NCBI RefSeq assembly: GCF_017309185.1
Contig: NZ_JAEKJZ010000001.1
Span: 186,001 to 250,000, forward strand
Direction of reading: 5' to 3'
Source of the DNA: Roseibium aggregatum
Lineage (GTDB): Bacteria > Pseudomonadota > Alphaproteobacteria > Rhizobiales > Stappiaceae
DNA: 64,000 nt
Part shown: positions 52,342-61,313 of the stretch, in pieces
How positions within the stretch are numbered: the stretch's first letter is position 1
How the letters are laid out: each line of letters begins with the position of its first letter
Translations under genes and position numbers: made by a program
The notes under the pieces: generated by a model
The model's database searches: none
The model's input: only the letters and a program-made list of their open reading frames with translations
Told to the model about the DNA's origin: nothing

Positions 52342-54462
52342 TTACATTGCGGCGATACGCGACTGGGTTTCCAGCATGGACAGGAAGCGCGTTTCCGGAA
52401 CCGGCTTCGAATAGAGATAGCCCTGAAACAGGTTGCAGCCGTTGTCCGACAACCAGCGCCGCTGGCTGATGGTCTCGACCCCTTCGGCGACAATGCTCGC
52501 GCCCAAGGCCGAGGCCAGCGACAGGACCAGCTTGACGATTTCGCCGCCGGTCTCGATGTCGTCCATGAACATCCGGTCGATCTTGATGCCGTCGATGGGG
52601 TAGTTGCGCAGATAGGCGAGGTTGGAATAGCCGGTGCCGAAATCGTCGATGACGATCCGGTAACCGGTCTCTTTCAGGGTTGTCAGGATGTCCTGCGCCT
52701 GCGGGATGTCGCCGAGGAGAACGTTTTCGGTGATCTCCAGGGAAATCAGGCTGGGGTCACAGCCCGTTTCCACCGGCATGCGCTGCATCCGATCGACAAA
52801 CGCCGGATCGGAAAGCTGGCGGGGCGACACGTTCATGGACAACGGAACGTCGAACGAGAGCGCTTTCTGCCGCGCCTGCATCGCCGCGACTTCCCAGGCC
52901 ACCCACAGGCCGATGTCGTTGATCAGTCCGCTTTCTTCAGCGATCGGGATGAACTCGTCCGGCCGGATGAGACCTCTTTCAGGATGCTGCCAGCGGATCA
53001 GCGCTTCGGCACCCACCACCCTGTCGTTGCTGGTTCTGGCAATCGGCTGATAGTGAAGGATGAATTCATTTTCCTCGATGGCCCGTTCCAGATCTTTCCG
53101 GATGGCGTTGTGCTCGTCGCGCAGGCGCCGCATCCGTTCGTGGAAACGGACGCATTTGTACTGCGGATCCGTTTTGGCCTGATAAAGCGCAAGGTCCGTG
53201 TGGCGCATGAGCTGCTCGATGTCGCGGCCGTCTTCCGGATAATGGGCATATCCGATACTGAGCCCGACATGCCTCGGCTTGCCGTCGATCATCTGGGGAG
53301 AGGAGAACGCCCCAAGAAGCGCCTGGCCGAACCAGTCGGGGCTTTGCCGGTCGTCCTCCTCCAGATGGCAGATCAGGAATTCGTCGCCGCCCAGCCGGGC
53401 CACGATGTCGTCCGGACCGGAAAGTTCCTTGAGTTTTTCGGACACCAGCTGGAGAAGCGCATCTCCGGCCGCGTGGCCCAGGGTGTCGTTGACCAGTTTG
53501 AAATCGTCGAGATCCACCAGATAGAATGTCGCCCGCTGGCCTTTTGCGAAGGCGGTCTGAAAAACCTCTGTAAGCCGTTCCTTGAGATAGGTGCGGTTGG
53601 AGAGACCGGTGAGTGCGTCGTGACTGGCGAGATACTGCGCCCGCTCCTTGGTCTCGTGCAGTTCCGTCACGTCGATTTCACTGACAAGATACGCCGGCTG
53701 ACCGGTGACGGCATCGTGGCAGGCCCGGATCGTCATTTCGTGCCAGCGGGGCCCCGTCGTGGTCCTGATATTGGCGACCAGCCGTGAGTTGCGCTCGCGC
53801 TCGACGCGCCGCATCAGCACATCGCCTTTTCGAGGGTCGACGAATTGCCCCTTGAGCGTGGTGTCCAGTGAGCAGCAGGCCGCGCGGGAGGCCGTGTTCC
53901 GGTAGAGTGGAACACCCTCGACAGTGAACAGCGTGATCATCACGGTCGTGTGCAACAGGGCTTCGGCGCTGCGCACCGTTTCCGGCTGTTGTTCCTGATG
54001 GGGGCGGGCCTCGCAAAGCATCGCCATCCGTCCGTCGAAGAGGCGGACCCCCTTCATGTTGATCTGAAGAATCTGGGCCTTTCCTTTCGGGTAAAGGGTC
54101 CAGATCTCTTCGAAACTGACATCCTGACGGCAAAAATCCTGCTTGTACTGGTTCAGCCGTTCCTCGACGGCCGGCGACATGTCGGCGGACAGATCCCGTG
54201 ACATGAGGTCTTCCAGGCCCTCGGCGTCCATGAAGTCCAGGGCCTTCTGGTTGGCCCACAAATACCGTTTGTGATCGAAATCGAATATCCAGACCCCGGT
54301 GTCGAGCCGGTCGTAGACCGACATGACAAGATCCAGGTCAAGCAGGCCTTCGGCAATGTCGACAGGCGTCAGATATCTGTTTTTTTTGGCTGCTTCGGTC
54401 ATTTTCCGAACTTTGGTCAGCTTCGTTTCCCGGATCGACATGGATGGGCCGGATACCTTCAT
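52342..54462 (-). CDS. PAS-GGDEF-EAL cyclic di-GMP signalling protein
   Basis: A 706-residue cytoplasmic protein. PAS-like sensor part to about 270 (YDRLDTGVWIFDFDHKRYLWANQKALDF near 50-77; a second ligand-sensing segment near 170-260). GGDEF domain about 275-440 with intact RLGGDEFLI at about 356-362. EAL domain about 455-700 with EALIRW, ITENVLL, DDFGTGYSNLAYL and EGVET, all catalytic motifs present. It can therefore be a synthase, a phosphodiesterase or both. Start at 54462; ATGs at 54441 and 54402 are alternatives. Confidence 0.93.
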   Translation of the reverse strand: MKVSGPSMSIRETKLTKVRKMTEAAKKNRYLTPVDIAEGLLDLDLVMSVYDRLDTGVWIFDFDHKRYLWANQKALDFMDAEGLEDLMSRDLSADMSPAVEERLNQYKQDFCRQDVSFEEIWTLYPKGKAQILQINMKGVRLFDGRMAMLCEARPHQEQQPETVRSAEALLHTTVMITLFTVEGVPLYRNTASRAACCSLDTTLKGQFVDPRKGDVLMRRVERERNSRLVANIRTTTGPRWHEMTIRACHDAVTGQPAYLVSEIDVTELHETKERAQYLASHDALTGLSNRTYLKERLTEVFQTAFAKGQRATFYLVDLDDFKLVNDTLGHAAGDALLQLVSEKLKELSGPDDIVARLGGDEFLICHLEEDDRQSPDWFGQALLGAFSSPQMIDGKPRHVGLSIGYAHYPEDGRDIEQLMRHTDLALYQAKTDPQYKCVRFHERMRRLRDEHNAIRKDLERAIEENEFILHYQPIARTSNDRVVGAEALIRWQHPERGLIRPDEFIPIAEESGLINDIGLWVAWEVAAMQARQKALSFDVPLSMNVSPRQLSDPAFVDRMQRMPVETGCDPSLISLEITENVLLGDIPQAQDILTTLKETGYRIVIDDFGTGYSNLAYLRNYPIDGIKIDRMFMDDIETGGEIVKLVLSLASALGASIVAEGVETISQRRWLSDNGCNLFQGYLYSKPVPETRFLSMLETQSRIAAM

Positions 54463-54922
54463 TCTCGCGAACCGCTAATCCTTATCGCGATTTGGTGAAG
54501 GATTTCTTCGATTTGACTATCGCAAATCCAAAAGCGATTCCCAAGGGAAAACAGTGCGGAAACTTGGATAGGTCTTTATAACTTCTGGTGTTTGTCTGAA
54601 ACGCTTCATCGGCTTGGTAGAAATACTTAATTCCGGGGGCCGGTCGTAGGTCTGCCGGATCACACGGGGGCCGGCTCTTGCGTCAGGAAAGGCAAGGACG
54701 GAGCGAGCAGCTGCCTGTGGTCCTCATACAGACTATCGGAAATCGGGACAATCATGCGCTTTGCGCGGTGGAAGCCGAAGATTATGAGTTGATCGCGCGG
54801 CCAATAAAGTTAGAAGAGCTGCAAGCTGCGCAGGCTCCAGCGGCTTTACGGTTGCTATTTTTGACCGTTTCGCAGCGGATCGGATACATAAGATTGCTCT
54901 GGATTGAGTAAAAGGAGCGTGA
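54463..54922. other. Intergenic region upstream of liv operon
   Basis: A 460-bp gap between divergent genes; should hold the promoters of the GGDEF/EAL gene and livG. An open frame at 54678-54911 lacks a good start and family features and is not called. No repeats noticed. Confidence 0.4.
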
Positions 54923-55693
54923 ATGCTTGAGCTTGACGGGCTCGTCATGAACTTCGACGGCTTCAGAGCGGTTGACGGTTGCTCGTTTCGCGTCGGCGAA
55001 GGCAGCATCACCGGATTGATCGGGCCCAACGGAGCCGGCAAGACAACGCTGTTCAACCTGATCGCCGGCGCCTTGCAGCCGACCAGCGGAACGATCCGCT
55101 TCCTTGGCGAGGATGTGACCGCTCTCGCCAGCCATCAGCTGTTTCACAAAGGTCTCGTCCGCACCTTTCAGATCCCACATGAGTTTCACAAGCTGACCGT
55201 GCTGGAAAACCTGATGATGGTGCCGCCTTCCCAGCCCGGTGAAAATCTGCTGGCCAACTGGTTTTCCTGGCGCCGGGTTAGCTCCGTCGAAACCGAAGTC
55301 GAGCGGAAGGCCTACGAAACCCTGGGGTTTCTCGAGTTGACGCACGTGGCGCACGAGCGGGCGGGAAATCTTTCCGGCGGCCAGAAGAAGCTCCTCGAAC
55401 TCGGGCGCACCATGATGACCGATGCCCGTCTTGTGCTGCTGGACGAACCTGCCGCGGGTGTGAACCGGACCCTGTTGCGCAAGCTGGAAACCAAGATCGA
55501 GATCCTGAACAGGGAACGCGGATATACCTTCATTCTGATCGAGCACGACATGGAAATGATCGAAAAACTCTGCGATCCGGTGATTTGCATGGCGGAAGGC
55601 AAGGTGCTGATCGAAGGCGATTTCCACGCCGTCCGCTCCAATCCGCAGGTTCTGGAAGCCTATCTCGGGGAAACGGCGGGAGGCGCCGCATGA
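54923..55693 (+). CDS. livG: Branched-chain amino acid-type ABC transporter ATPase (LivG)
   Basis: A 256-residue ABC ATPase: Walker A GPNGAGKTTLFNLIAG near 33-48, Q-loop FQIPHEFHKLTV, signature LSGGQKKLLELGR, Walker B LVLLDEPAAGVN followed by H-loop LIEHDMEMIEKL. The extended segment (about 90-125, NLLANWFSWRRVSSVE) is typical of LivG compared with LivF. Start has AAAGGAG. First gene of a five-gene operon, ending in ATGA overlap with livF. Confidence 0.92.
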   Translation: MLELDGLVMNFDGFRAVDGCSFRVGEGSITGLIGPNGAGKTTLFNLIAGALQPTSGTIRFLGEDVTALASHQLFHKGLVRTFQIPHEFHKLTVLENLMMVPPSQPGENLLANWFSWRRVSSVETEVERKAYETLGFLELTHVAHERAGNLSGGQKKLLELGRTMMTDARLVLLDEPAAGVNRTLLRKLETKIEILNRERGYTFILIEHDMEMIEKLCDPVICMAEGKVLIEGDFHAVRSNPQVLEAYLGETAGGAA

Positions 55694-56397
55694 CAGCGCT
55701 TCTGGCTATGGAGGAGATCACGGGCGGCTATGGCGATGCCGACATTCTTCTCGATGTCTCGCTAAAGGTTGGAAAAGACGAGATCGTCGTCATTGTCGGC
55801 CCCAACGGCGCGGGCAAGTCGACCGCCATGAAATCGGTCTTCGGCCTTCTGACAATCCGGGGCGGGAGGATGATGTTCGACGGCGACAACATCACCGGCT
55901 GGGCACCGAACCGCATCGTCCAACGCGGTATCTGCTACGTGCCTCAGGTCGACAACATCTTCCGCGAAATGTCGATCCACGAGAACCTGGAAATGGGCGG
56001 TTTTCTGAAAAAGGGCGATCTGTCGGCCGCGTTCGACCGGGTCTACACCCTGTTCCCGGATCTGAAGGAACGGCACAAGACCCTGGCGGGAAGCCTGTCG
56101 GGAGGGCAGAGACAGATGGTTGCGATCGGGCGGGCCCTGATGCTGGATCCGAAGCTGCTCTTGCTGGATGAACCGACCGCCGGTCTGTCGCCGAAATACA
56201 TGGAGCAGATTTTCCAGATCTGCCGCGACGTGCGCGACACGGGCGTCGCCATTCTTCTGGTCGAGCAGCACGCCAAACAGGCTCTTGCCTTCGCCGACCG
56301 GGGCTATGTGCTGGCCGCCGGCAAGAACCGCCATGAGGGCACGGGCGCGGACCTTCTGGCGGACAGGGAAGTCGCCGAAATGTTCCTGGGGGGCTGA
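55690..56397 (+). CDS. livF: Branched-chain amino acid-type ABC transporter ATPase (LivF)
   Basis: A 235-residue ABC ATPase: Walker A GPNGAGKSTAMKSVFGLL near 37-54, RGICYVPQVDNIFREMSIHENL Q-loop region, signature LSGGQRQMVAIGRAL, Walker B LLLLDEPTAGLSP, H-loop of the form VEQHAKQAL typical of LivF. Starts on the livG stop (ATGA) and ends 5 bp before livH. Confidence 0.93.
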   Translation: MTALLAMEEITGGYGDADILLDVSLKVGKDEIVVIVGPNGAGKSTAMKSVFGLLTIRGGRMMFDGDNITGWAPNRIVQRGICYVPQVDNIFREMSIHENLEMGGFLKKGDLSAAFDRVYTLFPDLKERHKTLAGSLSGGQRQMVAIGRALMLDPKLLLLDEPTAGLSPKYMEQIFQICRDVRDTGVAILLVEQHAKQALAFADRGYVLAAGKNRHEGTGADLLADREVAEMFLGG

Positions 56398-56402
56398 CCG
56401 GT

Positions 56403-57275
56403 ATGGACTTTCTTGAACTGCTGAATTTCTACGTCATCCCGGGCATCGTGATCGGCTCCATTTATGCGCTGGGCGCGGTCGGGATCACGTTGATCTTCGC
56501 GATCCTGCGCTACGCTCATCTGGCTCACGGCGATCTGGCGACCCTGGGGGCCTTCGTCGCGCTGGCGGTGGTTTCGGGCCTCGGAGTGTCTCCGCTCGCC
56601 GCCTTGCCTGTGGCGATCGTGGCAACCGCGGCCGTCGCGGTCGGTATCGACAAGGTCTTTTACGAGCACCTGCGGGAGAGGCCGAAAATCGTGACCGTGA
56701 TGGCTTCGCTCGGGATTGCCCTGATGATCCGCTCCGTCGTTCAGGTGTTCTGGGGCGTTGACACCCAGACCTATGTGCGCGGCATTGTCCGGCCCGAGGA
56801 TTATTTCGGCCTGCGTATCCGCGACCGGGAGATCTACACGGTTCTCGCCATGCTGCTTCTGGTGGGCGCCCTGCAGGTCTTTCTGACCCGCTCGAAATGG
56901 GGCAAGGCCATGCGCGCCATGTCCGACAATCCCAATCTGGCGCTGCTGTCGGGGATCGACAACAAGAAGGTGGTCGTGCTGACCTGGGTCATCGCCGGCG
57001 GCCTTTGCGCGGCGGCCGGGTTCTTTCTCGGGCTCAACACCGAGCTGAAGTCCCTGATGGGCTGGAGCATGCTTCTGCCCGTGTTCGCAGCCGCCATTCT
57101 GGGGGGCGTCGGCCGGGTGGAGGGCGCGGTTCTCGGCGGTCTGATTGTCGGCGTCGCCGAAGAGCTTTCGGTGCTCTGGATCCCGAGCGAATACAAGGCC
57201 GGCATGGCCTTCGTCATCCTGCTGTTCATGCTGCTCGTGCGCCCGACCGGGCTGCTCAGGGGCAAGGTGCTATAG
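56403..57275 (+). CDS. livH: Branched-chain amino acid-type ABC transporter permease (LivH)
   Basis: A 290-residue permease with about eight membrane helices. Landmarks: GIVIGSIYALGAVGITLIFAILRYAHLAHGDLATLGAF (14-51), GKAMRAMSDNPNLALLSGIDNKKVV near 165-190 (ATPase docking), and AAILGGVGRVEGAVLGGLIVGVAEEL. Encoded between the two ATPases and LivM, forming the transmembrane heterodimer with LivM. Confidence 0.93.
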   Translation: MDFLELLNFYVIPGIVIGSIYALGAVGITLIFAILRYAHLAHGDLATLGAFVALAVVSGLGVSPLAALPVAIVATAAVAVGIDKVFYEHLRERPKIVTVMASLGIALMIRSVVQVFWGVDTQTYVRGIVRPEDYFGLRIRDREIYTVLAMLLLVGALQVFLTRSKWGKAMRAMSDNPNLALLSGIDNKKVVVLTWVIAGGLCAAAGFFLGLNTELKSLMGWSMLLPVFAAAILGGVGRVEGAVLGGLIVGVAEELSVLWIPSEYKAGMAFVILLFMLLVRPTGLLRGKVL

Positions 57276-57291
57276 GGAGAGGGAGACGGAA

Positions 57292-58257
57292 ATGGAAATT
57301 CTGGGTCTGGTCAACTATGCCCTCTTCATGGCGATCTTCATCGCCATCTACGCTCTGCTGGCGCTGGGTCTCAATATTCAGTGGGGCTTCGCCGGCCTCT
57401 TCAATGCTGGGATCGCCGGCTTTTTCGCGGTTGGCGCCTATACCTCCGCCATTCTCACGAGCCCGGCGGCGGCGGACCGCATCGGCGGTTTCGAACTGCC
57501 CTTCGTGGCCGGCTGGATCGGAGCCATGTGCGCGGCCGCACTGGTCGCCTGGCCGATCGGCAAGATCTGTCTGCGCTTCCGCTCCGATTACCTGGCGATC
57601 GCGTCGATCGGGATCGCGGAAATCATCCGCCTTGTCATCAAGTCGGAGCCGGTGCTGACCAATGGCGCGCGGGGAATCTCCAGTATTCCGCGCCCGGCGG
57701 GGGATCTCGGCTACATGGAATCGCAGGCCGCCTACCTTGTCATCGTGCTGGCCGTGCTGGTCGCAGTCTATTTCCTGGTGGAACGGCAGTTCAACGCGCC
57801 GTGGGGGCGCATGATGCGCGCCATCCGCGACAATGAGCCGGCCGCGCGGGCAATGGGCAAGAATGTCGAATACCGCCGTCTGGAGGCCTTCATCTTCGGC
57901 TCCGCCCTGATGGGGCTCGGCGGGGCGCTCTTCGCCCATTTCAACCGGTCGATCACTCCGGAAGCCATCGACCCGATGGTGGCGACCTTCCTGGTCTGGA
58001 TCATGCTGATCCTCGGCGGGTCAGGCAACAACCGGGGCGCCATCCTGGGCGCGGCGGTGGTCTGGATCATCTGGTCGGTTTCGGAGATTGCAACGGACCG
58101 TCTTCCGCATGAATATGCGGTCCAGGCGAAATACATCCGCCTGTTCCTGATCGGACTCATGCTGCAGCTCGTCCTGCGGTTCAGGCCCGAAGGGCTGCTG
58201 CCGGAACCCTTGCGAGGGGACAGGCGGGCGGCACCAACCGAAAGAGACCGGAGTTGA
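57292..58257 (+). CDS. livM: Branched-chain amino acid-type ABC transporter permease (LivM)
   Basis: A 321-residue permease with about nine to ten helices. Contains LGLNIQWGFAGLFNAGIAGFFAVGAYTSAIL, FRSDYLAIASIGIAEIIRL, the docking loop WGRMMRAIRDNEPAARAMGKNVEYRRLEAFIFGSALMGLGGALFAHF, and LGGSGNNRGAILGAAVVWII. Start at 57292 has GGGAGAGGGAG upstream; the longer frame from 57145 overlaps livH and is not used. Confidence 0.93.
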   Translation: MEILGLVNYALFMAIFIAIYALLALGLNIQWGFAGLFNAGIAGFFAVGAYTSAILTSPAAADRIGGFELPFVAGWIGAMCAAALVAWPIGKICLRFRSDYLAIASIGIAEIIRLVIKSEPVLTNGARGISSIPRPAGDLGYMESQAAYLVIVLAVLVAVYFLVERQFNAPWGRMMRAIRDNEPAARAMGKNVEYRRLEAFIFGSALMGLGGALFAHFNRSITPEAIDPMVATFLVWIMLILGGSGNNRGAILGAAVVWIIWSVSEIATDRLPHEYAVQAKYIRLFLIGLMLQLVLRFRPEGLLPEPLRGDRRAAPTERDRS

Positions 58258-58345
58258 CCGGTCAAAGCGCGCGCGAGCCATCGAGAGCGTGTCCTTGAAG
58301 TCTCTAAGTCCCGGCGAAGACCGGATAATTGAGGAGGTACTTTTT

Positions 58346-59551
58346 ATGAAAACCAGGTTTCTGGCCCTTGCTGGCGGTCTGATGGCTGCGACGGCGCTCG
58401 CAAGCGTGCCTGCGAAAGCGGACGTGAAGATCGGCCTTATCGGGGGCGTCTCCGGCCCGATCGCCGCCATGGCGCCGGCCATGATCGACGCGTCGCAGCT
58501 TGCCGTTCAGCAGGTCAACGAGCAGGGCGGCATCGGCGATGGCGAAAAACTGGTCGCGGTCGTCGGCGATAGCGCCTGCAACCCGCAGAACGGCACGGAC
58601 GCGGCCACCAAGGCGGTCAACATCGAAGGCGTCGCCGGCATTGTCGGTCCGCACTGCTCCGGAGCGGTTCTGGCCGCCGCGGGGTCCGTGACCATTCCGG
58701 CGGGCATCGTCATGATCACGCCGTCCGGCACGTCTCCGGAAATCACCTCCCTGGAAGACAAGGGCACCGTCTTCCGCACGGTTCCCTCCGATGACTACCA
58801 GGGCCGCGCGCTGGCGCGTACCATGAAGGACATGGGCTACGAAAAGGTCGCCGTCGCCTATCTGAACAACGACTACGGCACCGGCCTGGCCAATGCCTTC
58901 AAGGCGGAATTCGTGGATGAGCTGAAGGGTGAAATCACCCAGTTCGCGGCCCATGAAGACGCCAAGGCCTCTTACCGCTCCAACCTTGCGGAACTCGCCA
59001 AGGGCGGCGCCGACACGCTGGTCATTTTCGACTATGGTGACGGCTCCGGCCTGACCATGTTGCGCCAGGCTCTGGAAAACGGCTTCTTCGAGAAATTCGT
59101 CGGCGGCGACGGCATGAAGTCGGAAGCCATCATCAGCGAACTCGGCGCGGAAAACCTCGGCTCGTTCGTCTCGTCCTCTCCGGTCGGCGCAAAGTCCAAG
59201 TCGCTCGACGTCTTCAACGAGGCGTTCAAGGGCATTGGCGGCGATCCGGACGCGATCTTCGCGACCACCTCTTACGATGCGGCTTTCCTGATGGCGCTGG
59301 CCCTGGAAAAAGCCGGCGGCAAGAAGGAGGGCGTCGCGGCGGCGATGCTGGAAGTCTCCAATGGCGAGGGCGAACCGATCCTTCCCGGCGAATGGAAAAA
59401 GGCCAAGGAACTGATCGCGGCCGGCTCGGCCATCGACTACAAGGGCGCCGCCGGCGATCACAATTTCGACGCCAACGGCGACGTCCCGGGCACCTACGCC
59501 CTCTGGGAAGTCGGCTCCGACGGCTTCGAACTCGTGACGGAAATGAAATAA
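58346..59551 (+). CDS. livK: Branched-chain amino acid-type ABC transporter substrate-binding protein (LivK family)
   Basis: A 401-residue periplasmic protein of the Peripla_BP_6 type. Signal peptide 1-24 ending VPAKADVKIG, then IGGVSGPIAAMAPAMIDASQLAVQQVNEQGGI, VGDSACNPQNGTDAATKAVN, IVGPHCSGAVLAA, ITPSGTSPEIT and VAVAYLNNDYGTGLANAF, all standard. GAGGAGGT lies just upstream of the ATG. The ligand could be a branched-chain or other amino acid or amide; no urea- or amide-specific genes are adjacent. It closes the operon and is followed by a terminator. Confidence 0.9.
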   Translation: MKTRFLALAGGLMAATALASVPAKADVKIGLIGGVSGPIAAMAPAMIDASQLAVQQVNEQGGIGDGEKLVAVVGDSACNPQNGTDAATKAVNIEGVAGIVGPHCSGAVLAAAGSVTIPAGIVMITPSGTSPEITSLEDKGTVFRTVPSDDYQGRALARTMKDMGYEKVAVAYLNNDYGTGLANAFKAEFVDELKGEITQFAAHEDAKASYRSNLAELAKGGADTLVIFDYGDGSGLTMLRQALENGFFEKFVGGDGMKSEAIISELGAENLGSFVSSSPVGAKSKSLDVFNEAFKGIGGDPDAIFATTSYDAAFLMALALEKAGGKKEGVAAAMLEVSNGEGEPILPGEWKKAKELIAAGSAIDYKGAAGDHNFDANGDVPGTYALWEVGSDGFELVTEMK

Positions 59552-59582
59552 GGCCCTTCTCTTCAGAATGGCATTGCGCGAC

Positions 59583-59613
59583 ACCGGCGGTTCGAGAGGA
59601 CCGCCGGTTTTGT
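59583..59613 (+). terminator. Rho-independent terminator after liv operon
   Basis: Perfect stem ACCGGCGGT / ACCGCCGGT with an 8-nt loop (59583-59608), followed by TTTTGTTT. It lies 31 bp past the binding-protein stop. Confidence 0.85.
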
Positions 59614-59741
59614 TTGAGATGACGCCATCTCGGCGGTCTTTCCGGGCAGGTGGGATGCGCACCGGACGCTGATCCGGCATGACGCCCTGCTGCGCTTTTC
59701 ATTACTTACTCCTGCCCCCAAAAACCGCTATACACCCCGCC

Positions 59742-60920
59742 ATGCGTGATCTGGATGTTCTTGTGCTTGGCGGCGGTGCGGCCGGGCTGATGTGTGCGAT
59801 TGAGGCGGCGAAACGCGGGCGCAAGGTGCTGGTGGTCGACCATGCGAAGCGGCCCGCGGAGAAGATCCGCATTTCAGGCGGCGGGCGCTGCAACTTCACC
59901 AATCTCAATTGTTCGCCGGCTAATTTTCTGTCGGAGAACTCTCGGTTCTGCGTGTCCGCGTTGAAGCGGTACACCCAGCACGATTTCCTGAAGCTCGTCG
60001 AGAAGCATCGCATCGCTTTTCACGAGAAAACCCTCGGCCAGCTCTTTTGCGACGACAGTGCCAAAGAGATCATTCGAATGCTGCTCTCCGAGCTGGAAGC
60101 CGCCGGGGGAGCCCTGCAGCTCGAAACGGAGATCAAGGCGGTTCAGAAGCCGGACGAGTGGTTTTCCGTGGCGACTTCAAAAGGTCCTCTCAGGGCAAAG
60201 TCGCTGGTTGTGGCGACCGGCGGGCCGTCGATCCCGAAAATGGGAGCGACCGGCTTCGGCTATGAGCTCGCGAAACAATTCGGCCTGAACGTGGTCCCGC
60301 CACGCGCCGGGCTCGTGCCGCTGACCTTCTCGGATACCAACAGGGACCTCTGCGGGCGCCTCGCCGGCGTCTCCGTCGATGCGGAAGTCTCGTTTCGGAA
60401 GACGACCTTCCGGGAAGGGCTGCTCTTCACCCATCGCGGTCTCTCCGGCCCCTCCATATTGCAGATTTCCTCCTACTGGCGGGAAGGCCAGCCGATCTCT
60501 GTGAACCTTCTGCCGGATCGGGACCTTTTCGATTTTCTGCGCGCGGCCCGCAAGGAGACGCCGAAGCAGGATCTGAAGACCGCGCTCGGGGCGCTGTTGC
60601 CCAACCGTCTGGTGGAAGAGCTTGCGAATGCCTTTCAGCTCAAGGGACGGCTGGCGGACCAGTCCGACAAGGTGTTGCGCCGGGCGGCGGAGCAGCTCAA
60701 CCGCTGGCAGCTGACGCCCGTCGGCACCGAGGGCTACCGTACGGCGGAGGTGACGCTCGGCGGGGTCGACACGAAGGAGCTGTCCTCGAAGACCATGGAA
60801 AGCGCCAGGGTGCCGGGGCTCTTTTTCATCGGAGAAGTGGTCGATGTCACCGGCCATCTCGGCGGGTTCAATTTCCAGTGGGCCTGGTCGTCCGGCCATG
60901 CGGCGGGGCAGGTTGTTTAG
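59742..60920 (+). CDS. NAD(P)/FAD-dependent flavoprotein (BaiN/HI0933 family)
   Basis: A 392-residue flavoprotein: Rossmann motif VLVLGGGAAGLMCAIEAAKRGRKVLVVDH at 6-34, the family signature KIRISGGGRCNFTNLN near 43-58, ATGGPSIPKMGATGFGYELA near 164-183, and a C-terminal FAD closure GLFFIGEVVDVTGHLGGFNFQWAWSSGHAAG. The BaiN name comes from gut bile-acid work and does not imply that function. The ATG at 59742 starts the Rossmann fold; a longer frame begins at 59679. Confidence 0.9.
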   Translation: MRDLDVLVLGGGAAGLMCAIEAAKRGRKVLVVDHAKRPAEKIRISGGGRCNFTNLNCSPANFLSENSRFCVSALKRYTQHDFLKLVEKHRIAFHEKTLGQLFCDDSAKEIIRMLLSELEAAGGALQLETEIKAVQKPDEWFSVATSKGPLRAKSLVVATGGPSIPKMGATGFGYELAKQFGLNVVPPRAGLVPLTFSDTNRDLCGRLAGVSVDAEVSFRKTTFREGLLFTHRGLSGPSILQISSYWREGQPISVNLLPDRDLFDFLRAARKETPKQDLKTALGALLPNRLVEELANAFQLKGRLADQSDKVLRRAAEQLNRWQLTPVGTEGYRTAEVTLGGVDTKELSSKTMESARVPGLFFIGEVVDVTGHLGGFNFQWAWSSGHAAGQVV

Positions 60921-61313
60921 CGGGATTGCTTCTGAGACCGTAAAAAACCAAAATACAGGACGTTCGTGCGAGCGACCGGGACAAGGGTGAGAGTTCCTGG
61001 TGCCTGTGGTTCTGTTCAGTGTCATCCCGGCCGAGCGGAGCGAGAGCCGGGACCCACTCGCCTAACCTATTGCCAACGCATTATTTCAGACTGTTCTGCT
61101 CTGGTAATGAGTAGGCCCGTATCTTCGCTTCGCTACGTCCGGGGTGACCGCGGAGGAAGGTGTGGGCTGTCTGGACGACCATCGGAAAGCATGCGCTGCT
61201 CAATTCATCAGCTAACTATCTGACTGCATAAACGCGCCGAATTTTCGCGCCGCAGCATTTTTTGATGACCGTTCCTCATGTGCCGGTATATAAAATGGCA
61301 AACGGGGGAATGA
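60921..61313. other. Intergenic region with repeat copy C
   Basis: A 393-bp gap between the flavoprotein and LacI-type genes, both on the plus strand. Contains the repeat at 61021-61148. The final 60 bp (AT-rich, with TATAAAATGG near 61289) probably hold the LacI promoter. No gene seen. Confidence 0.45.
61021..61148. repeat. Palindromic-tip repeat, copy C
   Basis: A 128-bp element with tips GTCATCCCGG (61021-61030) and CCGGGGTGAC (61139-61148), inverted with one mismatch. Internal GAGCGGAGCGAGAGCCGGGA is typical of alphaproteobacterial interspersed repeats. It resembles copies A and B in tip sequence, but the interior differs. Confidence 0.65.

Noticed and set aside
54678-54911. Possible 77-codon gene upstream of livG
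   Set aside because: Poor start context, no recognisable features, likely leader/promoter DNA.
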